Under the pieces are notes generated by a model that was given only the letters and a program-made list of their open reading frames with translations, did not search any database and was not told the DNA's origin. Below, piece by piece: positions 52,654-63,300 of a stretch of 64,000 nucleotides of DNA (positions are counted from its first letter, which is position 1; every line of letters starts with the position of its first letter). This stretch comes from an uncultured Monoglobus sp. (lineage in GTDB: Bacteria; Bacillota; Clostridia; Monoglobales; Monoglobaceae). The DNA is taken from the NCBI GenBank assembly GCA_947630505.1, contig CANRHV010000004.1, positions 1 through 64,000 of the forward strand, in the 5' to 3' direction. A program made the position numbers and the translations under genes.

Positions 52654-53157
52654 ATGAACGTTTTGCTTATCGGAATGCCGGGCTGCGGCAAGTCGGCCTT
52701 CGGCAAGGCCGCGGCGGACAGCCTGAACCTTGAGTTCACAGACACCGACGCGGAGATAGAGCGCCGCGAGGGCCCGATACCCGATATCTTCGCCGAGCGC
52801 GGCGAGGAGGAGTTCCGAAAGATAGAGACCGATGTGCTGTGCGATTGCCTACGCGGCGACGATCGGATAATTTCGACCGGCGGCGGCATAGTCACCCGCG
52901 GCGAGAACATTAAAATAATGAAGGAATCGGGCGCGGCCGTTATATTTATCGACCGTCCGCTTGAGCTTATCGCGGGCGATATTGACACATCGGGCAGACC
53001 GCTGCTCAAGGATAACGCGGAACGGCTCAAAACGCTGTATAAAGAGCGGTACGACAAATACAGAGAGGCGGCGACCGCCCTTGTCATAAACGACGGAACC
53101 TTCGCCTCCGCCCTCGGCGAAGTCCTGCGCCTAATCAGAAACACCGTCAAACAGTAA
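52654..53157 (+). CDS. aroK: Shikimate kinase
   Basis: 167 residues. Phosphorylates shikimate. P-loop LLIGMPGCGKSAFGKAAA, shikimate-binding FTDTDAEIERR, ISTGGGIVTRG and IDRPLELI. GAGGT before the ATG, 12 bases from pheA. Confidence 0.95.
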   Translation: MNVLLIGMPGCGKSAFGKAAADSLNLEFTDTDAEIERREGPIPDIFAERGEEEFRKIETDVLCDCLRGDDRIISTGGGIVTRGENIKIMKESGAAVIFIDRPLELIAGDIDTSGRPLLKDNAERLKTLYKERYDKYREAATALVINDGTFASALGEVLRLIRNTVKQ

Positions 53158-53160
53158 TTA

Positions 53161-53204
53161 TTGAGTTAACAGAAATTTTATGTTATAAAATTTTATGTTA
53201 TAAT
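53161..53204 (+). promoter_or_regulatory. Internal promoter region with tandem AATTTTATGTTATAA repeats
   Basis: TTGAGT (53161-53166), 17 bases, TATAAA (53184-53189). The 15-base unit AATTTTATGTTATAA occurs twice back to back, creating a second TATAAT at 53199-53204. It may drive the small ORF, aroQ and aroE separately. Confidence 0.5.
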
Positions 53205-53237
53205 AATAGTACAGATATTAATCGGGAGATGATTTGT

Positions 53238-53405
53238 ATGAGCGAATCGGAGAGAATTATCGCCAACGTTAATGCCACCATGACTATGGAAGGCATGCCG
53301 CTGACAGACGCGGACAAATCCAGAATAAGAGACTGTTTTGACGGCATAAAGAGTTTTGATGAAACCGTTAAAGAGTTAGTAGACTATTACAAAAAACCGA
53401 TATGA
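53238..53405 (+). CDS. Small VbhA-like (antitoxin-type) protein
   Basis: 55 residues, ATG after GGGAGATG. Sequence SERIIANVNATMTMEGMPLT then EETVKEL-like DETVKELVDYYKKPI resembles the VbhA antitoxin pattern (an inhibitory helix containing an S/T-x-x-x-EG-like block, here TMTMEGM, followed by two helices). In that family the EG glutamate occupies the Fic active site. No Fic toxin gene lies nearby; the gene is wedged between aroK and aroQ. Family assignment is by eye and tentative. Confidence 0.6.
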   Translation: MSESERIIANVNATMTMEGMPLTDADKSRIRDCFDGIKSFDETVKELVDYYKKPI

Positions 53406-53432
53406 AAGATCAATATTACAAGGAGAAATATT

Positions 53433-53873
53433 ATGAAGATCATGGTAATAAACGGGCCGAATATCAATATGCTGGGAATTCGCGAGCCCGACGTGTACGG
53501 CAACACCGGCTACCGGCAGCTTGAAAAAATGATCGAGGACCACGCGGCGGAGCGCGGCTGCGAGGCGGTCGTGCTGCAGAGCAACGGCGAGGGCGAGATC
53601 ATCGACTTTATCCATCACGCCCTTGCGAATTTCGACGGCATAGTGATAAATCCCGGCGCCTACACCCACTACAGCTACGCGATACTGGACGCGCTCAAGG
53701 CGGTAAACCTGCCCGCGGTGGAGGTCCACATCAGCAATATCCACAAGCGCGAGGAATTTCGGCATAAGTCGGTGACCGCGGCGGGCTGCGTCGGCCAGAT
53801 CTGCGGTCTCGGTCTTCGTGGCTATCTGCTGGCGATCGACTATCTTCTCGGCGAGGTGAAAACCGATGAGTGA
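53433..53873 (+). CDS. aroQ: Type II 3-dehydroquinate dehydratase
   Basis: 146 residues. Dehydrates 3-dehydroquinate. Motifs: VINGPNINMLGIREPDVYG, the active-site QSNGEGEIIDFIHHA, NPGAYTHYSYAILDAL and VHISNIHKREEFRHKS. AAGGAG before the ATG. Overlaps aroE by eight bases. Confidence 0.96.
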   Translation: MKIMVINGPNINMLGIREPDVYGNTGYRQLEKMIEDHAAERGCEAVVLQSNGEGEIIDFIHHALANFDGIVINPGAYTHYSYAILDALKAVNLPAVEVHISNIHKREEFRHKSVTAAGCVGQICGLGLRGYLLAIDYLLGEVKTDE

Positions 53874-54738
53874 TAAAATAAAGCTTAACGTTATCGGCGA
53901 CCCCATCGAGCACAGCAAGTCGCCGATAGTTCACGGCCTGGTGTTTGACGCTCTGGGCCTTGAGTGCGACTACACCCGAGTGCTCGTGAAAAAGGGCGGC
54001 CTTTCGGAATATATAAAATCCGCGATCGAGAGCGGCGTCAGAGGCTTCAATCTCACCATGCCGCACAAGGCCGACATAATCCCGTATCTCAAGGAGATCG
54101 ACGGCGACGCCGAGCTGTTCGGCGCGGTCAACACGGTCAAGATAAAAGACGGCGAGCTATACGGCTACAACACCGACGCCCGCGGCTTTGTGCTGTCGCT
54201 CGAGCAAAACGGCGTCGACGCCGCGGGCAAAAGCATTGTCATTCTCGGCGCGGGCGGAGTTGTGTCAACTCTGGCGCTCAAGCTGACCGACATGGGCGCG
54301 GCCGGGATCGCTGTCATGAACCGCACGGTCCAAAAGGCCGAGGCGGTCTGCGAAAAGATACGCGGCTACCAAAAGGACGGCAGGGCGCGGAGCGGCTGCG
54401 TGCTTATTTCGGGCGGCGCCGACGAGGCGGCAAAATATCTGCCCGACTGCGACATTTTGATAAACGCCACCCCTCTCGGCATGAGCGGCGTCGGCGCGGA
54501 CTACGGGGACCTGTCTTTCACGGACGGCCTTAACCCCTCCGCGGCGGTGTGCGACCTTATATACAGCCCGCCCAAAACAAAGTTTTTGTCATATGCCGAG
54601 GCGCGCGGGCATAAAATAATAAACGGCCGCGGAATGCTCATCGGCCAGGCGATACTGGCGGACGAGATATACCTCGAAAAACAACTGGACATCGGCGGAT
54701 TGTACGCGAAGCTCACCGGCGGCGATTATATAATTTAG
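53866..54738 (+). CDS. aroE: Shikimate dehydrogenase
   Basis: 290 residues. Reduces 3-dehydroshikimate with NADPH. Motifs: GDPIEHSKSPIVHGLVFDAL, GFNLTMPHKADIIPYL, FGAVNTVKI, YGYNTDARGFV, VILGAGGVVSTLALKL and the closing GMLIGQA. Last gene of the aro operon; AGCGAG-rich site in the end of aroQ. Confidence 0.95.
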   Translation: MSDKIKLNVIGDPIEHSKSPIVHGLVFDALGLECDYTRVLVKKGGLSEYIKSAIESGVRGFNLTMPHKADIIPYLKEIDGDAELFGAVNTVKIKDGELYGYNTDARGFVLSLEQNGVDAAGKSIVILGAGGVVSTLALKLTDMGAAGIAVMNRTVQKAEAVCEKIRGYQKDGRARSGCVLISGGADEAAKYLPDCDILINATPLGMSGVGADYGDLSFTDGLNPSAAVCDLIYSPPKTKFLSYAEARGHKIINGRGMLIGQAILADEIYLEKQLDIGGLYAKLTGGDYII

Positions 54739-54794
54739 ATAAAAATTTTATTAAAAACATACCGAATCGGTCGTAATAATAAAATAACATGTTG

Positions 54795-54824
54795 TTTACA
54801 AAATATTCATATTTTGTTTATAAA
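54795..54824 (+). promoter_or_regulatory. Promoter for the GT2 synthase
   Basis: TTTACA (54795-54800), 18 bases, TATAAA (54819-54824). A CCCAAAACG-gcg-CGTTTTGGG hairpin (54927-54947) lies directly before the ribosome site AAGGAG. Confidence 0.5.
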
Positions 54825-54960
54825 TTTTTAATAATTTGGGTCTATAACAGTATTTAGAAAAAATTACCGACCGGTTTGACATTCGGCGGTACCGAAAAAT
54901 TATTGGGCTTTGACGGAAAGGAACTCCCAAAACGGCGCGTTTTGGGAAAAAGGAGATTTT

Positions 54961-56211
54961 ATGGAAGCGATTATTGTATTTAACGCGGTGATTTCGATTT
55001 TGTTCACCATGTGTTACGCCTACCAGTTCTTTTATCTGTTTGTCGGTCTTTTCAAGGGCGAGCAGAAATTCAAGGCAAAGACGCAGCACAAGTTCGCGGC
55101 GGTCATATCCGCCAGAAACGAAAGAGACGTTATAGGCAACTTGATTTCCAGCATAAAAAACCAGAACTATCCGAAAGATAAGCTCGACGTGTTCGTTATC
55201 GCGGACAACTGCACCGACGACACCGCCGAGGTCGCGAGACAGGCGGGCGCTATTGTGTACGAGCGCTTCAACAAGGCTCAGGTCGGCAAGGGCTACGCTC
55301 TCGACTGGCTGTTTGATATAATCAAGAAGGAACACGCCGACGCCGGCTACGAGGGCTACATGATCTTCGACGCCGACAACGTGCTTGACAAAAACTACGT
55401 CAAAGAGATGAACAAGGTGTTCGACAACGGCTACGACTGCCTGACGAGCTACAGAAACTCCAAAAACTTTGACGACAACTGGATCTCCGCGGGATACTCG
55501 ATCTGGTTCCTGCGCGAGGCCAGATACCTGAACAATTCCAGAATGCAGCTGGGAACAAGCTGCGCGGTATCCGGAACCGGATTTCTGGTAAGCTCAAAGA
55601 TAATCGAGCAGAACGGCGGATGGATACACCACCTGCTCACCGAGGATATCGAGTTCACCTGCGACTCGGTCACAAAGGGCATCAAGATTGGATACGCCGC
55701 AAAAGCCATGCTCTACGACGAGCAGCCCACCACCTTCAAGCAGTCGTACACCCAGAGACTGCGCTGGGCCAAAGGCTTTTATCAGGTGTTCGCCCACTAC
55801 GGCGGAAGGCTCTTGCGCGGCATATTTAGGGGCAGCTTCTCCTGCTTCGACCTTTTGATGACGGTAATGCCCGCCATGCTGATGACGCTGCTGAGCGTTA
55901 TCATAAACGCGGCGGCCATACCCGTGGCTGTGGCGGCCAATGCACCCGAGACCGGCGCGCTGATACACGCGCTTGTCCAGACCCTTGTGAACTTCTACGG
56001 ACTGTTCTTTATTTTGGGAGCCATGACAATGATAACCGAGTGGAAAAACGTAAACTGCGTTTGGTACAAAAAGATATTGTATCTTTTCCTGTTCCCGATA
56101 TTCCAGTTTACATACGTTCCCATCGCGATAGCGGCGCTGTTTAAGAAGGTAGAGTGGAAGCCCATCAAGCACAGCGTGGTAAAGACCTTGGAGGAAGTAA
56201 ACAAAGCGTAA
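54961..56211 (+). CDS. Processive GT2 family glycosyltransferase
   Basis: 416 residues. N-terminal membrane helix, GT-A catalytic domain with VISARNERDVIGNLI, VIADNCTDDTAEVAR, MIFDADNVLDKNY, LLTEDIEFTC and the QRLRWAKGFY product motif, then three or four C-terminal helices. The D, D, D, QxxRW pattern is that of processive beta-glycan synthases such as BcsA or hyaluronan synthase. The product polymer is unknown. AAAGGAG precedes the ATG at 54961; a longer frame from 54910 lies in the leader hairpin. A terminator follows. Confidence 0.88.
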   Translation: MEAIIVFNAVISILFTMCYAYQFFYLFVGLFKGEQKFKAKTQHKFAAVISARNERDVIGNLISSIKNQNYPKDKLDVFVIADNCTDDTAEVARQAGAIVYERFNKAQVGKGYALDWLFDIIKKEHADAGYEGYMIFDADNVLDKNYVKEMNKVFDNGYDCLTSYRNSKNFDDNWISAGYSIWFLREARYLNNSRMQLGTSCAVSGTGFLVSSKIIEQNGGWIHHLLTEDIEFTCDSVTKGIKIGYAAKAMLYDEQPTTFKQSYTQRLRWAKGFYQVFAHYGGRLLRGIFRGSFSCFDLLMTVMPAMLMTLLSVIINAAAIPVAVAANAPETGALIHALVQTLVNFYGLFFILGAMTMITEWKNVNCVWYKKILYLFLFPIFQFTYVPIAIAALFKKVEWKPIKHSVVKTLEEVNKA

Positions 56212-56213
56212 TA

Positions 56214-56238
56214 AAGAGCGGCCCTGCCGCTCTTTTTG
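56214..56238 (+). terminator. Terminator of the GT2 gene
   Basis: AGAGCGG-ccctg-CCGCTCT followed by TTTTGG. Confidence 0.88.
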
Positions 56239-56277
56239 GTTTGTAGAAAAATAATTATTGGCTTGCATTTATAAAAA

Positions 56278-56676
56278 TTATTTGTTAACGCTCAGTTGTT
56301 CCATAAGCGCCTTTTGAAGAACATTTGAAAAGTTAACATTTTCGCGTATAGCCATATCATTCAGCCATTCCGGTATGGTAAGCGTTTTCTTGATCGAGCG
56401 GCTTTTGTAGAATTTTTCATACTCGATCGTGTCACAGTCCACCAGAGAAACAAATTCATTTTTCGAAAGCGCCAAGCCGATGGGATCGGAAACCTTGGGA
56501 GCGGTCTCGCCGCGCTGTTCCATATGATATAATACCAGACAAAGCGCGTCCTCGGCGTTCTCAAACGCGTCACGCATATTTTCGCCCTGTGTCATGCAAT
56601 TCGGAATATCCGGGAACCGCACCGAATACTGCTCTCCCTCTTTTTCAAAAATAGCCGGATATACATATTTAGCCAT
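56278..56676 (-). CDS. hicB: HicB antitoxin
   Basis: 132 residues. N-terminal HicB fold (YPAIFEKEGEQYSVRFPDIP, NCMTQGENMRDAFENAEDAL) followed by a C-terminal DNA-binding region (TIPEWLNDMAIRENVNFSNVLQKAL, ribbon-helix-helix-like). It neutralises HicA and represses the operon. AAGGAGG (minus strand) selects the ATG at 56676 over one at 56697. Confidence 0.92.
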   Translation of the reverse strand: MAKYVYPAIFEKEGEQYSVRFPDIPNCMTQGENMRDAFENAEDALCLVLYHMEQRGETAPKVSDPIGLALSKNEFVSLVDCDTIEYEKFYKSRSIKKTLTIPEWLNDMAIRENVNFSNVLQKALMEQLSVNK

Positions 56677-56706
56677 AAAATAACCTCCTTGAAACATATT
56701 AGAAAA

Positions 56707-56892
56707 CTATTCAATTCCCGCTTGTTTCATAATCGCTTTATAAGTTCCGGGAGCGACATCCTGTGAATTGTGTCTGCCTACCGGAAAATAATTTCCCGTT
56801 ATTGGGCTGTACCATATTTCGTGTCGCTTGCCGTCAACCTCAAATCTGCAGCCGTTCTTTTTGAGCAGTTTTTTCAACTCACTGTATTTCAT
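56707..56892 (-). CDS. hicA: HicA mRNA-interferase toxin
   Basis: 61 residues, double-stranded-RNA-binding-like fold. KYSELKKLLKKNGCRFEVDG and the catalytic-histidine motif GRHNSQDVAPGTYKAIM (His 40 region) are typical. Toxin precedes antitoxin, as is usual for hicAB. 30 bases to hicB. Confidence 0.92.
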   Translation of the reverse strand: MKYSELKKLLKKNGCRFEVDGKRHEIWYSPITGNYFPVGRHNSQDVAPGTYKAIMKQAGIE

Positions 56893-56916
56893 ATCTTTCC
56901 CCTACTTTCAATATAT

Positions 56917-56945
56917 ATTATAACACGTATTGACACGTGTGTCAA
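56917..56945 (-). promoter_or_regulatory. hicAB promoter with palindromic operator
   Basis: Minus strand TTGACA (56945-56940), 17 bases, TATAAT (56922-56917). A perfect 16-base palindrome TTGACACACGTGTCAA (56930-56945) covers the -35, a likely HicB operator. Confidence 0.85.
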
Positions 56946-57147
56946 GTGCATTAATTAATCTGTTTTAATTCATGAAATATTATTATATATCCGTTATTTA
57001 ATTTGATGATATATTGTCTTAAAAATTTTTCGGCGGGTTTTGGCGGTTTTTGCGCCGTGCTATATATTATTATACAATTGTTTCATATTGTAAAGATAAA
57101 TGGTGATTTTTCACAAAAAATAATTGATATTTTTGTACAAACTATTG

Positions 57148-57176
57148 TTGAAAAACGTATAAAAATTTAGTATAAT
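57148..57176 (+). promoter_or_regulatory. Promoter of the giant surface protein
   Basis: TTGAAA (57148-57153), 17 bases, TATAAT (57171-57176). The leader of about 190 bases contains a hairpin (57213-57247) and a repeat copy. Confidence 0.7.
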
Positions 57177-57269
57177 ATACTATAATCAATATTCTGGGCA
57201 TTTTGCGCCCGTTTTCACCCCTCCCGAAAACCAATCGGGGGGGTGAAACGCATGTTTAGGGCAAAATCA

Positions 57270-57316
57270 GGCTTCCCCTTGAGGGGAAACTGGCGCCGAA
57301 GGCGACTGATGAGGTG
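57270..57316. repeat. Second copy of the CTTCCCCTTGAGGGGAA repeat
   Basis: GGCTTCCCCTTGAGGGGAAA followed by GGCGCCGAAGGCGACTGATGAGGTGG. Same module order as the right half of 339-450, with a few changes. Confidence 0.75.
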
Positions 57317-57371
57317 GCCCCCAATTACAATGTTTATTAAAATCACCAAATATATAAAGGAGCGATGACTT

Positions 57372-60300
57372 ATGTTGAAAAAGTTAAACCGTGGCTTAGC
57401 GTTAATGCTGGCTGTTGTTATGGTGCTTGGCACATTGCCGGGCATCGCGGTTTTCGCTGAGGAACCCGCCTCCGACGGACTGACGTCCGACGCCAATCCG
57501 GTCGTAGGGGCGGACGACCCCGGCCGCCCGCAAGGCGCCCCCTCGGGGGAGACTGCCGTAGGGGACGGCGCCCTCGACGTCCCGCAGGACGCCGCGGACT
57601 TTGACGATGAATCCGGCGCGGAGTCCGCAATAGGAAACGGCACGCCCGGAACAGCGCGAATCATGAGCGCGGCTGCGCCGATCGCAAATCCCGTACCGCA
57701 GGCTGACACGTCTGTCGTTTTCACAGGCTCAAACGGAGGAGATATTACCGGTTCTTATTCCGGAAATTTTCATGACCTGTTTGAAACGACCCTTGACGAA
57801 ACCGGCGAGGGAGTTGTTATCGTGCGCTACAGATATGCCGCGGGAACCTCTCCCACAAAGATAAAGATCCCGTCATATTTTCAGGACGCTGAAGGCAAAA
57901 AATACTACGTTACCAAAATAGGCGACGGAGCTTTTTCGGCTTGCGCTCTTGAGGAGATCCGGTTTGACGGCAGCGGCGAGGACGCGCCAAAAATCAAAGA
58001 GTTTGGCTCCAATGCCTTTGCGTCAAACTCGAACAATTTGACTGAGATAACAATTCCGGATTCGGTAACAAAAATGGGTTTCGGCTGCTTCGCGTCAAAC
58101 GGCGGCGAAACAACCGGTCTTACAACAGTTAAACTGCCCTCTAATCTTGAGGCGATCCCAGAGAACTGTTTTCACACCTGTTCGATGCTCAGATATATTA
58201 CCATTCCGGAGAGCGTCACATCGATCGGCGCGAGAGCGTTTTATGACTGCGATAACCTGACATATATAAAGCTTCCCGCAGGTCTTAGGGAAGTCGGAAC
58301 TCAGGCTTTCAGTAATATTAATGAAAAAACCACAAATAGACAAAATAAATTCTTCCTTGACTGTTCCGCTGTTGATCCCGCGGTCATAAAGGGAATGACC
58401 GCTGTTTTTGACGGATATGTAAACTGGGGCACAGACCGCGACTATTATAAAAACGACTCTCCTTTTGTGATAGATCCCGATACCGGCTTGATCTACGGTC
58501 TTAAGTCAAACATCTCATACTCTCCGGGCTCGTCAAATCCCGCCGACGGAACTCTTGACGAGAATACTTCGGAGTCGGAATATAAGAACGACCCCAACGA
58601 TTACAGATATTATTTGTATAAGAGCACACACGCGGACTCCGGAGGCAGTTCGGCTACCTCCGCGCCGGCAGATCCCGGAGCGACTTTAAATCCGGAAGAA
58701 TTCAATATCTCTATTGATTTTAAGGATGTTAGTAGTTTTGATAGTAATGGAACAACAGATTATTCATACAATGGATTTACATATACAGGAGCTTCGCAAA
58801 GTATATCTGTAACATACAATAACAAAAGTTATACAAAAGCTTTGAAGTTTGACAGCAAAGCAAAAATTATATTTACGCCCGCAAAATCAGGAATATGCAC
58901 AATGTTAATGACCGGTAATGACACCTCATCGGATACTTACAAAATATCTGTAAATGGAAAAGATTACGAGGTTAATTACAGCAAAACAAATATTACAAAA
59001 ATTCAATTTCCGGTTGAAGCCGGCACAAAATATGAGATCAAACAAGGTTCAAAACAGACGCATTTGTTTTACATAGAAGTAAAACAGGGATATGAATTTG
59101 ATGCGACCGTGGAGCGCACGAATAATGGCGGAAATAACATCACCGGTGATATAACGGCTGATTTGATTTTCACGGTGCCGAAGAACTCAACTTCAAGCGG
59201 AAACGCTTTTTCAAATGATAAGATAAACACCGTTACATATAACGGACATACTATCACTCATAGTTTGAAATTCTCTAATGCTTCATCATTCAAATTTGCT
59301 CCTGAAAAAGACGGCAAATTAACTTTGGTCTTCGCTGCTGATTTTTCGTGTTATTGTGCTAAGACAGGTACAGAGCTTACTAAGCAGCAGACTATAGGTT
59401 TATATGAAGATGGCGTTGAGGAGGTAAAGCAGTCAAAGCCGCTGCCTCAAATTCCGGAAGACATTACAGGAAAGGGCAATGCTGCAGTTATAGAATTTGA
59501 TTTTGAAGCAGGAAAAAATTATACGATAAAAAATATAACGGAAGATACTCCTAACGAGCAAGAACTTTGTTATGCACTTGCTCAATATAACGATCCCGTT
59601 ATCGAGCCTGACGACACGCCGTCTCCTACCGAAACTTCCGAGCCGGAGGAGGCTACTCCGGAGCCGGAGACTTATGATTACATAAAATTGGTTGGAAAAA
59701 CAACGATAGGCGCCGCAGGCTCGATCGATCTGACCATACCCGCAAGCGTTCCCGACACGCGCCCCAAGCATGAAGGCGAAAGAATAACCATAAAGGGCTT
59801 AGCGCCCGGAGCTTTCGGCTGCAAGCCTTTTAATAACACTCTCGGCAAAATAGATTTGAGAAATCTTAAAAATATGGGCGAAATACCGGACGGCGCGTTC
59901 TGGAAATGCGACCAGCTCGCAGATGTTAAGCTGCCGAACTGCGGGATCAACCGAATAGGCGTATACGCTTTTCGTCAGAACACCAGCCTCAATAGCATCA
60001 CGCTCCCGGCGTCGCTTGGCACGGTTGACTACTGGGCTTTCCGTCAGTGCACATCTCTCGCCACGGTGACGTTTACGCCTAAGACAGACGACGGAGTTGA
60101 CTACTCGCAGACGGATCAGCCCGATCAGCAGCTTATCATTGATTCGGGCGCTTTCTCGCGATGCAACAAAGTTGAAGAACGCAAACAGAATATATTTCTT
60201 ACCGGTGTTCACAAGGGCAATGTTTACGGAGTTATAACTCAAGGCGACACGGTAACGGACGAGCGCAAAACGCCCTCTGATCCTTTCGGAGCGTATGACG

Positions 60301-63300
60301 CGTATACTCATTACAAAGATAATGTAACAGAGGACCCTTACACCGTTAAGGACACAACCGAAAAGTGGAAGTTTAACCGCGTTACGGGCGATGTTGTGGC
60401 GTATTTGGGCGAAATGTCCGAACTTAGTGATGGTGGCACTTTGACGCTTACAATTCCGGATAGTTTGAAATATTATACCGATTATCCCGATAAAACAAAA
60501 GAATCAGAAGCTATTACTATCACAGGCATTGGTCAGCCCGGTGAGAATAAGGTGCTGCTTGAGGATTCTAATGGTTTTAATGAGGATCAGGAAGAAAACG
60601 AAAATGGCGGCAAGTATAACGGTATTGACAAGCTTGTTATTCCGAGCACGGTCGAAAACATCTGGGGTTCGGCTTTCTACAACACAAGAGTCGGAGCTAT
60701 TGAATATGAAGGCGGCATTGAAAGTTCAAACCTCAAAATGATAGACTACCGCGCGTTCGGCTGCAACAAGGTGTCTTTTGAATTTACCGAAGAAATAAAA
60801 TTCCCGAAAACCCTTGAATCGATCGGTCAGGCGGCATTCAGCGGACGAAAATTTTCGAAACAGCCTACATACAGCATAAAAAACAACAGCGGTTCGGGAG
60901 GCACAACAAACGTTTCCTCTATAACGATCCCGGGAAATGTTACATATGTTGACTCAACGGCGTTCCGAAACGCAACCGGAATAAGCGCGGTTGTGATCGA
61001 AGAATATCTGTATAACGAAAGCGACAGCAGATACGATTCCAAAAATCAGATGTATCTCCATGCCCCGTCAACCGTCTCGGACAACGCGCCTTTCGGACTG
61101 ACTGCTACCGATGAAATTAAAACGGCCGGCTATTCCGATCCTCCGGCGTATTATATGGACGACGCTCTGCCCAGATATTCGGATTACATTCTTGACCCGA
61201 CCACTCCCGAAAGACCGTCGCACACCGTCAAGGCAAAGCCAGACACAAACGACGGAACCGAGAATAAGGCGATCATCAATCTGGGTGTTATTATGCCCGA
61301 TAAGGACGCGCCGATCAATTCTGTGGAATATGAGCCGAATGCGAGGGATGATCACGCGGAAGACATAAACACCGACTGGTGGGCGCCTCAGGCGGAACTC
61401 GATGAGCTCGGTTCGCAGTCTGCGGTTACAGTAGCTTATAAAGTTGATTTAAAAGATATCCACGGAAACGGCACCGTAACGTTTAAAGTAGGTTATACGC
61501 CGTTAGGCAGCGACTCCAAAACAGATTACGGCAATGTCAAGGTCGATGTTTTCCACAAGCATCTTTATGACGCGAATGTGGGCCTATATGCGAGCTATAA
61601 TATTGATAACGAGGGTCTTAAGACATACCTTCCCATTGCGGACGATACCCATCCCGAGAACAACACGGATTACAGCGGTCCCGAGGCGACCGGCACTCCG
61701 GGAGAAAATGAGGCGTTTGTCGAGGGCTACAAAGTTCCGATCGACGGTGTTGACGAAAAACAGTTCTATCTGAAAACAGGCGACGACTCGCAGGCGGCGT
61801 TTGCGGGCTGGCTTGTTGTGCCGTGGGTAGACGGTGAGAAAGCCGATCCTCCGTCGGGCGCGGGAATAATATTTAATCACCGACCCATTGAATCGAGCGA
61901 GTTAGGCGGCGATAGCTATACATTTATAGATTACAGAGAAATTAAAACGACCTCTCTCGAAATGGGAGAAACAGACCGCACGCTCTACGCCATCTGGGCA
62001 GAAGACAAAAATAAGGACGGTATTCCGGATTATGATGCGGGTGTGCTGCATTATCATATGAACGGCGGCACGTGGAAGTATAACGACCAAACGTATACTG
62101 ATCCTCAGACTTATGACGAGACTATACAAAATCCGAGTGATGAGTATCCTCTGACAGACCCGGACGGCGCGGACAACAAGCCGCAGCGCTCCGAGGTAAA
62201 CGGCGAAAAAGTCGCGTTTGTGGGCTGGAGCGAAAAGGAGTATAAGGGATATATTGATAAGGACGGCAAATATGTGAAAGACGAGAACGAGAATGAGGAA
62301 GATCTCGGCCTTGAAGATGGAAAATATGTTCCGATCAGCGCGACCATTGATGTGACGAAGCCGGATCAGAGCGAATATGACGTGTACGCGGTTTGGGGAA
62401 TCGACGAGCAGCCTGATACAGGAGGCGAACCCGGCGACGGCGTGCCCGACTGCGAGCAGGTTGTGTATGACGGAAACAAGCCGAGCGACGCTCCCGCTGA
62501 CGAGAACGTCAAATATATTCCGACCGACCCCAAGGGCTACCGCGTTGACCCCGGGGGCTCGATACGGGAAGAAGCGATCGTTTTGCCCTCAGATCCGGAT
62601 CGCAGACTGCCCGAGCTCAAGGGATACAAGTTTGTGGGCTGGAGCCGGAGATCCAACGCTACACCAAGCGATACCGGAGAGATACTGACCCCGGCTCAGC
62701 TCAGTTCACCTTACACAGAAAGCGGTGAGCTTGACCCCAAAAAAGAGAACGTGTCATATTTCATTAAGCCTTACGGTCTCACGACCCTCTACGCGGTATG
62801 GGAGAAGGAGACATTCGGCGTTGTTTACCACGCGAATATGAGCGCCGACCTGCTGCAGGATTGGACACACAGCACTGATCTGCCGCTGAACGGGGATAAC
62901 GTTTCGTATAACGACACGACGTCATACGCGCCGGGAGATGATGTGACGCTCTCGAACGTATACTTTGAGACAAAAGCAGACGAGGGTTATCTCAAGTACG
63001 GCTGGTCTTTGCATAATTCGCTTTCGCCCATTACAAAGTATTCGGAAGAAACCAATGTCAAAAACTTGGGCGCGGCTAAGCAGGACAATGTCCCGATGGC
63101 TCTTTCGCCCAACAGCACGGTCATGAATGTTTATCAGGTATACGCGCAGGATATTTATAACGCGACAACGCCCGGCGGAAACATCGGCGGCGAGCCCGAC
63201 GAGGATGATGTTCCCGACTACAAGCAGGTAATCTATCACCCCAACGCCGGAAACGATAATGTTGAGAATGTGCCGGCGGATCAGACCGTTTATACAAAAG

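Larger units (their letters stand above)
56946..57371. other. Intergenic region upstream of the surface protein
   Basis: AT-rich until 57180, with the promoter at 57148-57176. Then TTTCACCCC-type stem (57213-57247), a repeat copy at 57270-57316, and AAAGGAG before the ATG at 57372. No other gene is seen. Confidence 0.6.
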
